Positions 33,863 through 42,261 of a DNA stretch of 64,000 bases are shown piece by piece. Origin of the DNA: Rhizobiaceae bacterium. Lineage in GTDB: Bacteria; Pseudomonadota; Alphaproteobacteria; Rhizobiales; Rhizobiaceae. How positions within the stretch are numbered: the stretch's first letter is position 1; each line of letters starts with the position of its first letter. Position numbers and translations under genes: made by a program. Location: assembly GCA_017644105.1 (NCBI GenBank), contig JAEPMD010000019.1, positions 1 to 64,000 on the forward strand. The letters run 5' to 3'. The notes below the pieces were generated by a model. The model was not told the DNA's origin and did no database searches. It saw only the letters and a list, made by a program, of their open reading frames with translations.

Positions 33863-34632
33863 GCCGCGAGTTCCGCTGGCGGTTCTTTCGCACCAGTCAT
33901 AAAGGCAACCGCGTCAGACATTGTGTAATCCTTTGGATCAATCACACAAATGCGTTTGCCCAAGCGATGGATGTGAATGCGGTCAGCGACCTCAAATACA
34001 TGTGGCATGTTGTGACTGATCAAAATGATCGGAATGCCGCGAGATTTCACATCTTGGATAAGTTCAAGCACGCGGCGGGATTCTTTCACGCCCAAAGCAG
34101 CCGTTGGCTCATCCAAAATGATCACTTTTGATCCAAAGGCGGCTGCGCGGGCAACCGCAACACCTTGCCTTTGACCACCAGACAATGTTTCCACAGCCTG
34201 ATTAATGTTCTGAATGGTCATGAGGCCGAGTTCAGACAATTTATCGCGCGCCAGCTGTTCCATTTTTGCACGATCCAGCTTGCGGAACACAGTACCAAGA
34301 ATGCCAGGCTTGCGGATTTCGCGACCCATAAACATATTATCAGCAATCGAGAGAGCAGGGGACATGGCAAGCGTTTGATAGACGGTTTCAATACCGCGAT
34401 CTCGCGCTTGTAAAGGAGAGGCGAAGGAGACTTTTTCACCCTCTAGATATATATCCCCTTCATCGGGTTGAACCGCGCCAGACACCGCTTTGATTAAAGT
34501 CGATTTACCTGCACCATTGTCGCCGATAACAGCCAAAATTTCGCCTGGCATCAATTCGAAGTCGCAATGATCAAGCGCCGTTACACGCCCATATTTTTTA
34601 ACGAGATTATGTGCTTTCAGAATAGGTTCCAT
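33859..34632 (-). CDS. frcA: CUT2 sugar ABC transporter ATPase (FrcA-like)
   Basis: This 257-residue single-domain ATPase has Walker A GDNGAGKST, Q-loop VYQTLAMSP, signature LSGGQRQGVAVARAAAFG, Walker B VIILDEPTAALG and switch His in ILISHNMPHVFE. Single-domain CUT2 ATPases are characteristic of FrcA-type systems, whereas RbsA and XylG have two fused domains. It overlaps the permease stop by 1 nt and shares a 4-nt stop overlap (TTAA) with the convergent lpd gene. Confidence 0.9.
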   Translation of the reverse strand: MEPILKAHNLVKKYGRVTALDHCDFELMPGEILAVIGDNGAGKSTLIKAVSGAVQPDEGDIYLEGEKVSFASPLQARDRGIETVYQTLAMSPALSIADNMFMGREIRKPGILGTVFRKLDRAKMEQLARDKLSELGLMTIQNINQAVETLSGGQRQGVAVARAAAFGSKVIILDEPTAALGVKESRRVLELIQDVKSRGIPIILISHNMPHVFEVADRIHIHRLGKRICVIDPKDYTMSDAVAFMTGAKEPPAELAA

Positions 34633-35711
34633 TATGCTGCGACCTTTCTAATCCATTGATCAATTGCAACCGCACCAATAATCAGCGCGCCGATGAGTAA
34701 ATAAGTCCATTGTGCATCTGCGCCCAACAGTCTGAGCCCGAGTGTGAACACACCCACGATCAGGGCGCCAAATAGCATGCCAAGGATTGAACCACGGCCG
34801 CCAAAGAGCGATATCCCGCCTATCACCACGGCTGTGATCGATTCAATATTAGCAAGCTGACCCGATGTTGGAGAGACCGAACCAATGCGGCCAATCAATG
34901 CCCAGCCGGCAAAAGCGCAAATGAGGCCCGCAAGGGTGTAAACCGAGATCAACGTGCGCTTGACCTGAACGCCGGACAATTCAGCAGCTTCTGGATCATC
35001 GCCAACTGCATAGACATGCCGTCCCCATGCGGTGTGTCTGAGTGCATAGGCGAGCGCCAACACCAACGCGACAAGGAATATGACGCCAATGGTGAAGGTT
35101 GCGCCACCTCGACCAGCCTCATCAGCGCCAATTTTAAACTTCCAGCCAAACATTTGTAAGAGAGAAGCATTTTGCTCGATCTCTTTGCTTCGAATGGTTT
35201 CATTGGCTGAATAAAGGAAATTTGCTGCGAGAATAATTTGCCACATGCCGAGTGTGACAATGAAGGGTGGTAATTTGAGAACGGCGACAAAAACGCCATT
35301 GATATAGCCGCAGATTGTCCCACACAGCAGTCCGCAGATAATTGACAATTCAACCGGAAGACCGTAGCGGAATGTAAATTGTCCCATCACGACCGAGGAT
35401 AAAACCATGATCGCCCCGACGGATAGATCAATACCCGCTGTTAAAATAACGATCGATTGCGCTGCGCCCACAATGCCGACAATTGCCACCTGTTGAAGGA
35501 TCAACGTCAAAGCAAAGGCTGAGAAAAACTTTGTCCCCAATAAGATGCCGAAAATGGCGATGGAAATCACCAGAACAATCAGCGGCACCAATGCCGGGTT
35601 TTCATGAAGCCGATGCTGAAAAGTCGCTACGAATCCGCGATGCTGTTGTGAAAAGTCAGCTACCTGATCCGAACTATCAGATAAAACTTCCTCAAATTTC
35701 TGAGCAGCCAT
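34632..35711 (-). CDS. frcC: CUT2 sugar ABC transporter permease (FrcC-like)
   Basis: This 359-residue permease has 8-10 predicted membrane segments beginning near residue 40 (ALVPLIVLVISIAIFGILLG). The CUT2 signatures are SIVILTAGIDLSVGAIMVLS and AVVIGGISLFGGRGS. A cytoplasmic N-terminal tail of about 35 residues precedes the first segment. It should form the homodimeric channel for a monosaccharide such as fructose, mannose or ribose. Its binding-protein gene just upstream carries an amber codon. Confidence 0.9.
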   Translation of the reverse strand: MAAQKFEEVLSDSSDQVADFSQQHRGFVATFQHRLHENPALVPLIVLVISIAIFGILLGTKFFSAFALTLILQQVAIVGIVGAAQSIVILTAGIDLSVGAIMVLSSVVMGQFTFRYGLPVELSIICGLLCGTICGYINGVFVAVLKLPPFIVTLGMWQIILAANFLYSANETIRSKEIEQNASLLQMFGWKFKIGADEAGRGGATFTIGVIFLVALVLALAYALRHTAWGRHVYAVGDDPEAAELSGVQVKRTLISVYTLAGLICAFAGWALIGRIGSVSPTSGQLANIESITAVVIGGISLFGGRGSILGMLFGALIVGVFTLGLRLLGADAQWTYLLIGALIIGAVAIDQWIRKVAA

Positions 35712-35748
35712 GAAGACCTCCCCGATCTCAATTTAAGTCTCAAAATAA

Positions 35749-35769
35749 GGGCGACCGATAAGGTCGCCC
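35749..35769 (-). terminator. Hairpin between frcB and frcC
   Basis: GGGCGACC (35749-35756) and GGTCGCCC (35762-35769) form a perfect 8-bp GC-rich stem with a 5-nt loop. On the minus strand it is followed by TTATTTTG. It lies 30 nt after the frcB stop, a common position for a partial terminator or a 3' stabilising stem that raises binding-protein over permease expression. Confidence 0.6.
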
Positions 35770-35798
35770 CGTAAGGTTTGCGATTTACGTGTTGAAGG

Positions 35799-36830
35799 TC
35801 AACCCCAGCAGAGGTTTTTACCTTCAGCAACGGAAATGGAGTCAACGCCATCCGCAGGCTGATCCGTCACAAGCGCAACGCCTGTGTCAAAGAAGTCTTT
35901 GCCTGGGGTAGGGGCTGGTTTTGTCCCATCTTTCGCCCATGCGGCAATGGCTTCGATACCAAGAGATGCCATGAGCAGCGGATATTGCTGAGATGTCGCG
36001 CCGATCACGCCATCAGCAATGTTATCCACACCTGGGCAACCACCATCAACGGAGACGATCAATACATCATTTTCACGACCAATTGCTTTCAGCGCTTCAT
36101 AAGCACCTGCTGCTGCTGGCTCGTTAATTGTGTAGACCACATTGATGTCTTGATCTTTGGCAAGAAGGTTTTCCATCGCTTTGCGGCCGCCTTCTTCGTT
36201 GCCAGCAGTCACATCATGACCGACAATTCTTGGATCGGTTTCATCACCCCATTTGTTTGGGTCACCAAGATCAATACCAAAACCTTGCAAGAAACCCTGA
36301 TCGCGCAGAACACCCACAGATGGCTGGCTTACTGCCAAGTCCAACATAGCGATTTTAGCGTCTTTTGCGGCATCACCAAGTGACGCTGCAGCCTATTTAC
36401 CGATCAATTCGCCCGCAAGGAAGTTGTCAGTCGCAAATGTTGCATCCGCTGCATCAATTGGCTCCAGCGGTGTATCAAGGGCAATCACAACAAGACCAGC
36501 ATCACGTGCTTGCTCAACGGAAGAGACGATAGATGATGTATCAGACGCTGTAAGCAAGATACCTTTTGCACCGTCTGCGATGCAGGTTTCAATCGCTGCC
36601 ACTTGTGTTTCATGGTCGCCATCAACCTTACCAGCAAAGCTTTTGAGTGTAATGCCAAGCTCTTCAGCTTTGGCCGTTGCACCTTCCTTCATTTTCACAA
36701 AAAATGGGTTGGTGTCGGTTTTTGTAATTAAGCAAGCTGTGATTCCGTGACCGTCAGCTGATGCCGGTGCGATCGCAGCAGTAGACGCAGCGAGCGACAA
36801 TGCTAGAGCTGCAAAAATAGATTTCTTCAT
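35799..36830 (-). pseudogene. frcB: CUT2 sugar-binding protein (FrcB-like) interrupted by an amber codon
   Basis: Reading from ATG 36830 (GGAGG upstream) gives a signal peptide ([19 protein letters not shown]) and a substrate-binding protein of periplasmic binding protein family type. At codon 146 the frame meets TAG (36393-36395), after AGELIGK. The same frame then continues without shift through [17 protein letters not shown] to a normal C-terminus at 35799, giving 342 sense codons in all. The usual residue here in relatives is Trp, so one G-to-A change (TGG to TAG) would explain it. This may be a null mutation, a sequence error, or amber read-through. A truncated 145-residue product could not bind sugar. 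Confidence 0.82.
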
Positions 36831-36937
36831 AGATTCCTCCCTAGTGCTCCGAACGACCAAATGGGCCAGAATTCCGAGCTGTTTAAATGTCAACGCTAAC
36901 TTTCATAATAGAAGACTTGTGCGCTTGTCAATAAATA

Positions 36938-36954
36938 AATAAAGTTGATTTATT
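36938..36954. promoter_or_regulatory. Putative ROK-regulator operator
   Basis: AATAAA and TTTATT form an inverted repeat around a 5-nt centre in the divergent region between frcB and the ROK gene. AT-rich sites with this character are typical of Mlc/NagC-like regulators. The arms are short, so this is tentative. Confidence 0.35.
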
Positions 36955-37006
36955 AATTAAATATGGCATCTTTTAACTTTGAAGAGTTTTGTATAAAAGA
37001 GATCGC

Positions 37007-38209
37007 ATGGACATGCCAAAGATCAGATCATTAAGCGGAGGGGCGAACCAAAGTGGTCTCAGAGACTACAATGAACGCCTATTGCTTTCTATGCTTTTGC
37101 GCAACGGACCGATGCCGGGAAGTGACCTTGCACGGCTCGCTGGCTTGTCGTCTCAAACGGTTTCGGTGATCCTTCGTAAGCTGGAAAATGATGGTTTGCT
37201 TGAGAGAGGGGAGCCGCAACGCGGTGGCCGTGTTGGTAAGCCATCGGTTCCTATGGGGCTGGCGCCAAAAGGCGTGTTGTCATTTGGTCTTAAAATTGGA
37301 CGGCGCAGTTCGGAGCTGATCCTCATTGGCTTCACCGGCATGATCATCGATCAAATTAGCATTAATTATGCGGCGCCGATGCCAGAAGAAATCTTCAGCT
37401 TCTTGACCGAGGGCATAGATAAATTGTTGCAGGATTTATCGGAGGCCGAACGGTCGCGTATTTGCGGAATAGGCATTGCCGCTCCCTTTGAGCTAACCAA
37501 TTCCTATAAACAGCAGGATAATATCTACGAGGATTTTGCGGCTTGGAGCGATGTAAACCTAGTCGAAGAAATCGCCAATCTCACCAATTTGCCTATCCAT
37601 CCGGCCAATGATGCGACGGCGGCATGTAAAGCAGAACACGTATATGGCCGCGGCAAAGAGTTCCGCGATTACGCTTATTTCTTTATTGCCGCTTATATTG
37701 GCGGCGGCGTGGTTTTAAATCATTCGGTATTTGAAGGCCATCAGGGCAATGCCGGGGCATTGGGATCACTGCGCAGTATTGGTCCAAACGGTGAAAGCCG
37801 CCAATTGATTGATATTGCTTCGCTTCATCTTTTAGAAAAACGGCTGGAGCAAGTGGATATTGATCCGAAAATCTTGTGGGATTCGCCGCAGGATTGGTCA
37901 AGCATTTCAAGATATGTTGAGCAATGGATTGGTCAAACCGCGCAGGAACTTGCCAAGGCTGCTTTATCAACATGCTCCGTAATTGATTTTGAAGCCATTG
38001 TGATTGATGGATCCTTCCCGGCGGATGTGCGCGATGAATTGGTTGAGCGGACGCGGCGATATCTTGCCAACCAAGACGTGAGAGGCCTCATTCGTCCGCT
38101 GACTGAAGCAGGCAGTATTGGCCGCGACGCGCGTGCCATTGGCGCTGCAAGTGGGCCGATCTTTGCGCAATTCTTCCTCAATACCAATGTCGGTTTGGTA
38201 CAGATTTAA
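37007..38209 (+). CDS. ROK-family transcriptional regulator
   Basis: This 400-residue protein has an N-terminal winged helix-turn-helix (LARLAGLSSQTVSVILRKLENDGLLERG, about residues 42-69) and a ROK sugar-kinase-like domain. The kinase-like region includes ICGIGIAAPFELT and AAYIGGGVVLNHSVFEGHQGNAGALG. The usual ROK zinc motif CxCGxxGC is not obvious, and GPNGESRQLIDIA stands where it would lie. The start is ATG 37007 (AAGAGA upstream); the open frame begins at 36989. It is divergent from the frcBCA operon and most likely represses it. Confidence 0.87.
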   Translation: MDMPKIRSLSGGANQSGLRDYNERLLLSMLLRNGPMPGSDLARLAGLSSQTVSVILRKLENDGLLERGEPQRGGRVGKPSVPMGLAPKGVLSFGLKIGRRSSELILIGFTGMIIDQISINYAAPMPEEIFSFLTEGIDKLLQDLSEAERSRICGIGIAAPFELTNSYKQQDNIYEDFAAWSDVNLVEEIANLTNLPIHPANDATAACKAEHVYGRGKEFRDYAYFFIAAYIGGGVVLNHSVFEGHQGNAGALGSLRSIGPNGESRQLIDIASLHLLEKRLEQVDIDPKILWDSPQDWSSISRYVEQWIGQTAQELAKAALSTCSVIDFEAIVIDGSFPADVRDELVERTRRYLANQDVRGLIRPLTEAGSIGRDARAIGAASGPIFAQFFLNTNVGLVQI

Positions 38210-38226
38210 TTGGCTTAACAATGAGG

Positions 38227-38832
38227 CTAGCGGCTCGCGACAAAAATGCCGGCGCCCACCATAAGCCCACCTGCAATCTTATTAATGAATTTCAGTTGGG
38301 ATAAATCACTGAATGCCTTTTTTGCTTTAAGCGCGAGTATCACGTGACCGCCGATGACCAGTATTTCGATGATTGTTATCAAAACCAGTATGACTAGAAT
38401 ATCGGTTAACGTAAATGTACGAATACCAAATATGCCGGGAAGAAGAGCCAGATAAAAAAATGGCATTTTTGGATTGCTGATATTGAGTATAAAGCCAGTT
38501 AAAAATACATTTAAGCTAGAGCCTGTGACAACATTGGGACGAATGTTAAAAGACGCGCGCCAAGTTGAAACTCCCATATAAATTAGATAGCCCGCGCCGA
38601 GATATTGCAAGAAAGACAAATTCGTATTTAAAAAATTGCCAATGGCGCTAAACCCGGCTGTTGCCAACAAGACGAAGCAATAAATGCTGGCAACGACCCC
38701 AGATCCATAGGCAATACCAGAAGTAGCGCCATGTGAGAGTGTCTTGGAAAAAATAGTTACATTGTCCGGGCCAGGGCTTGCAGCAAATATCGCAAATGCT
38801 GCACAAAATGTTACGACAGTTTGTAGATCCAC
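38227..38832 (-). CDS. LysE-family amino acid/metabolite exporter
   Basis: This 201-residue membrane protein has six predicted membrane segments. The N-terminal signature FAASPGPDNVTIFSKTLSHG matches the LysE/RhtB family, and GFILNISNPKMPFFYLALLP is the conserved central motif. These proteins export amino acids or related small metabolites. It lies downstream of the CdhR-type regulator, next to the carnitine genes, and could export a nitrogenous intermediate, but the substrate is unknown. Confidence 0.88.
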   Translation of the reverse strand: MDLQTVVTFCAAFAIFAASPGPDNVTIFSKTLSHGATSGIAYGSGVVASIYCFVLLATAGFSAIGNFLNTNLSFLQYLGAGYLIYMGVSTWRASFNIRPNVVTGSSLNVFLTGFILNISNPKMPFFYLALLPGIFGIRTFTLTDILVILVLITIIEILVIGGHVILALKAKKAFSDLSQLKFINKIAGGLMVGAGIFVASR

Positions 38833-38907
38833 TGCTTAGTTCCTAGATTCGTTTAAGATGTAGTATCATTCAAATACAACTATTTGTCGATGGTTCTTTT
38901 TCGTTTT

Positions 38908-39849
38908 TCACTTACGCAACGACGTCGGTGTAATCCCAAATTCGGCCTTAAACGCACGGGTCATGGCGCTGGCATTTTCATAGCCGCAGCGCACCGCAAT
39001 TTCACTGATCGCAAGGGTGGATCCTAAGATTTGAAGACGGGCGAAATTTAGCCTTTTGTGGCGATAAACCTGATGCGGTGTCGCACCAAATTCGCTTAAG
39101 AATTTTCGCTGCAATTTCTTCTGATCGACGTCGAGTTTTACCGCGATCTGCGAAACCGAAAGCGGTTCTTCGATATGTTCATCCATGATCTGAAGGCACT
39201 CATGAACCAGTGAGATTTTCGACTCAAATTCAATGCCTTGCGGTTCATCCTTCAATTGATGAAGGAAGAAGCTTTCAACATCTTGCCGTGCCGATTCGCC
39301 AAAATGTTCGGCAATTAATGCAGCAGCAAGATCAAAGGCCGCCATGGCACCCCCACAGGTAATGCAATTGTCTGCTTTTACATAGCGGGCATTGACGACC
39401 TTGGTCTTGAGAAATTTCTCTGCAAAACTATCGAGCAATTCCCGGTGGATTGTGGCTTCCTTACCATCCAATAATCCTGCTGAGGCGAGCAACCACGAAC
39501 CCGTATCCAATCCAGCAATAGCCTTTGTTTTTGTGGAGAGCTGCTTGAGGCCACGGGTAATTTTGGCATTTGCCAATCGATCATAATTATAGCTTGCCAC
39601 AACAAAAAGATAATCGGATTGGAAATTCTCCAATTCTACTTTCTTAGTTGTGATCTCTAAACCGCTGGATGAGGTGATTGTCCCGCCGTCCAGGCTTAAA
39701 AACCGCCAATTATAAAGCGGCTTTTGCGCCATGAAATTGAGTGCGCGAAACGGTTCCACCGAATTAGCAAGGCAATGGTTGGAAAATTCATCAAAGATGA
39801 GAACAGCAATATCAATGCATTTTGGTTGCGTTTTTGTCCATTTAAGCAT
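38908..39849 (-). CDS. cdhR: GlxA-family AraC-type regulator, CdhR-like
   Basis: This 313-residue protein starts at ATG 39849 and joins an N-terminal DJ-1/PfpI-like (class I glutamine amidotransferase-like) domain to a C-terminal AraC double helix-turn-helix. The first helix region is VSQIAVKLDVDQKKLQRKF and the second is ISEIAVRCGYENASAMTRAFKAEFG. The architecture is that of GlxA/CdhR/GbdR regulators. It is divergent from the carnitine operon, and CdhR in Pseudomonas activates carnitine dehydrogenase genes, so the gene name is well supported by context. Confidence 0.85.
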   Translation of the reverse strand: MLKWTKTQPKCIDIAVLIFDEFSNHCLANSVEPFRALNFMAQKPLYNWRFLSLDGGTITSSSGLEITTKKVELENFQSDYLFVVASYNYDRLANAKITRGLKQLSTKTKAIAGLDTGSWLLASAGLLDGKEATIHRELLDSFAEKFLKTKVVNARYVKADNCITCGGAMAAFDLAAALIAEHFGESARQDVESFFLHQLKDEPQGIEFESKISLVHECLQIMDEHIEEPLSVSQIAVKLDVDQKKLQRKFLSEFGATPHQVYRHKRLNFARLQILGSTLAISEIAVRCGYENASAMTRAFKAEFGITPTSLRK

Positions 39850-39877
39850 GATTATGTCTACTATGGCATATAAGCGT

Positions 39878-39894
39878 TTGGCAAGTTTTGCCAA
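39878..39894. promoter_or_regulatory. Putative CdhR operator
   Basis: TTGGCAA and TTGCCAA form a perfect 7-bp inverted repeat around GTT. It lies centrally in the 74-nt divergent gap, 28 bp from the regulator start and 29 bp from the operon start. Confidence 0.6.
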
Positions 39895-39923
39895 CCTGTT
39901 TGCGGGAGAAATTGGAGACCGCC

Positions 39924-40835
39924 ATGCCATTACAAACGAACAAAGACGTATTCATCACTTGCGCTGTAACTGGTTCAGGTGGAACGCAAGATCGCAGCCC
40001 GCATGTGCCAAGAAGCCCTGAGCAGATCGCGCAATCAGCGATATTAGCGGCAAAAGCAGGTGCTGCCATTGTCCATTGTCATGTTCGCGACCCTGAAACT
40101 GGCGCACCGTCGCGTGAAGGAAAGCTCTATCGCGAAGTCACAGAGCGCATTCGAGATGCAGATGTTGATGTCATTCTCAATTTGACTGCTGGCATGGGTG
40201 GTGATTTGGTGTTTGGATCGTCCGACGCGCCATTACCCTTGTCTAAAGGTACAGATATGGCCGGCGCAAAAGAGCGCGTCGCACATATCGCAGACTGTCT
40301 GCCGGAAATTTGCACACTTGATTGCGGCACCATGAATTTTGCCGAAGCCGATTATGTCATGACCAATACACCCGGCATGTTAAGGGCCATGGGTGCCATG
40401 ATGGAAGAATTAAACGTCAAGCCTGAAATCGAGGCCTTTGATACAGGGCATTTATGGCTCGCAAAACAATTGGTCGAAGAGGGCACGCTTTCATCTCCTG
40501 CACTGGTCCAATTATGCATGGGCATCCCATGGGGTGCGCCAGATGATCTCAATACATTTATGGCTATGGTCAATAACGTGCCGCAAGATTGGAATTGGTC
40601 GGCTTTTTCTATTGGCCGCAATGAAATGCCCTTTGTCGCGGCTTCAGTGCTCGCCGGTGGCAATGTCCGCGTCGGATTGGAAGATAATCTATGGCTGGCC
40701 AAAGGCGAGCTTGCCACCAATGAAGCGCTTGTTGAACGTGCTGTGACAATCATTGAAGCTATGGGGTCCAACATTATGGGTCCTGCTGCTGTTCGCGAGA
40801 AACTCAATCTCACCAAACAGGCGCCGCGCTCATGA
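39924..40835 (+). CDS. BKACE-family 3-dehydrocarnitine cleavage enzyme
   Basis: This 303-residue protein belongs to the beta-keto acid cleavage enzyme (formerly DUF849) family. Hallmarks are CAVTGSGG, the zinc-binding HCHVRDPETGAPSR (about residues 48-62) and the second region with FDTGH. Members condense a beta-keto acid with acetyl-CoA. Placed next to carnitine dehydrogenase, the likely reaction is 3-dehydrocarnitine plus acetyl-CoA giving betainyl-CoA plus acetoacetate. The start is ATG 39924; the frame to 39888 would overlap the operator. It overlaps the next gene by 4 nt. Confidence 0.88.
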   Translation: MPLQTNKDVFITCAVTGSGGTQDRSPHVPRSPEQIAQSAILAAKAGAAIVHCHVRDPETGAPSREGKLYREVTERIRDADVDVILNLTAGMGGDLVFGSSDAPLPLSKGTDMAGAKERVAHIADCLPEICTLDCGTMNFAEADYVMTNTPGMLRAMGAMMEELNVKPEIEAFDTGHLWLAKQLVEEGTLSSPALVQLCMGIPWGAPDDLNTFMAMVNNVPQDWNWSAFSIGRNEMPFVAASVLAGGNVRVGLEDNLWLAKGELATNEALVERAVTIIEAMGSNIMGPAAVREKLNLTKQAPRS

Positions 40836-42259
40836 GTAATCCAACAAAAATAGCCGCGATTATAGGCGGCGGTGTGATCGGCGGCGGATGGGTCGCACGG
40901 TTTTTGCTGGCCGGATGGGATGTTAAACTCTTTGATCCTGATCCTGAAGCGCCGCGCAAGGTGGGTGAAGTCTTAGACAATGCACGGCGCTCTCTGCCTG
41001 CGCTTTATGATGTGAAACTGCCTGACGAGGGGCAACTTACATTTGCGTCTTCGATCAAAGAAGCCGTTTCAGATGCATCCTGGATCCAGGAAAGCGTGCC
41101 TGAGCGATTGGACATTAAACATCGGATTTTCGGCGAGATCCAAGCCCATTGCGCACAAGATGCGTTGATCGGATCGTCAACATCAGGTTTTAAGCCATCC
41201 GAACTTTCAAGCGAGAGTGAGAATAAGTCCGCGATCTTTGTCGCGCACCCCTTTAACCCGGTTTATCTGGTTCCCGTGGTCGAATTGGTCGGGGATGCTC
41301 AAACACTCGATCGCGCAAGTGATATTCTCGATCAAATCCTGATGAAGCCCATCAAAGTGAAAAAGGAAATCGATGCCCATGTGGCCGATCGGTTGCTCGA
41401 AGCTGTGTGGCGTGAAGCTTTGTGGCTGGTCAATGATGATATCGCAACGACCGAGGAAATCGACGACATTATCCGATATGGCTTTGGCCTGCGCTGGGCG
41501 CAGATGGGCCTGTTTGAAACTTACCGCATTGCTGGTGGTGAAGCAGGTATGGCGCATTTCATCGAGCAATTTGGACCCTGTCTTGAATGGCCATGGACCA
41601 AGCTCATGGATGTGCCCGAATTAACCGATGAATTGGTCGATAAAATCGCCAGCCAATCAGATGCGCAATCAGGCAAATATTCAATCCGCGCATTAGAGCA
41701 AATTCGCGATAATAATTTGGTCGCCATGATGCGGGCATTAAAAACCCAAAACTGGGGTGCCGGTGCTTTGCTCAATCATGCAGATAAACAGCTCAAATCC
41801 GCAAATTCTGCTAATACCGGTGAACAATTGGAAACCGTGCGCCGCGTCGTGCCGGTCGATTGGACCGATTATAACGGGCATATGAATGAAGGGCGATATG
41901 GCCAAGTCTTTTCAGATGCAGCAGATTTCATAATCGAGTTCATTGGCGCGGATGAAGATTACATCAAATCGGGCCTTAGCTATTTTACCGCTGAAACCAA
42001 TACGAATTTCTTGCAGGAATGTCATGCAGGGGACGAATTTTATGTTCAGACCGGTGTTCTATTAGCGGAAGGCAAGAAACTAAAGCTTCTGCATGAGATG
42101 AAATCCTCAGATGGTGAAACGCTCGCCACTTGTACGCAATTTCTGCTTCATGTTGATCTCAACACACGTAAATCATGCCCGCCTGAAGCGTATATTCTTA
42201 AAAATCTCGAAGCGCTGCGTACCAACTACGCGGTGGCTGATGAACAAGGGGAGGCATGA
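40832..42259 (+). CDS. L-carnitine 3-dehydrogenase fused to a hotdog thioesterase
   Basis: Residues 1-320 are a 3-hydroxyacyl-CoA dehydrogenase-like L-carnitine dehydrogenase with NAD motif IIGGGVIGGGWVARFLLAGW and the catalytic-region segment VAHPFNPVYLVPVVELVG. Residues about 335-475 form a hotdog thioesterase domain (VPVDWTDYNGHMNEGRYGQVF). The single-chain fusion of dehydrogenase and betainyl-CoA thioesterase is known in alphaproteobacteria. It oxidises carnitine to 3-dehydrocarnitine, and after cleavage by the upstream BKACE the C-terminal domain would hydrolyse betainyl-CoA to glycine betaine. The protein is 475 residues. Confidence 0.92.
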   Translation: MSNPTKIAAIIGGGVIGGGWVARFLLAGWDVKLFDPDPEAPRKVGEVLDNARRSLPALYDVKLPDEGQLTFASSIKEAVSDASWIQESVPERLDIKHRIFGEIQAHCAQDALIGSSTSGFKPSELSSESENKSAIFVAHPFNPVYLVPVVELVGDAQTLDRASDILDQILMKPIKVKKEIDAHVADRLLEAVWREALWLVNDDIATTEEIDDIIRYGFGLRWAQMGLFETYRIAGGEAGMAHFIEQFGPCLEWPWTKLMDVPELTDELVDKIASQSDAQSGKYSIRALEQIRDNNLVAMMRALKTQNWGAGALLNHADKQLKSANSANTGEQLETVRRVVPVDWTDYNGHMNEGRYGQVFSDAADFIIEFIGADEDYIKSGLSYFTAETNTNFLQECHAGDEFYVQTGVLLAEGKKLKLLHEMKSSDGETLATCTQFLLHVDLNTRKSCPPEAYILKNLEALRTNYAVADEQGEA

Positions 42260-42261
42260 TG

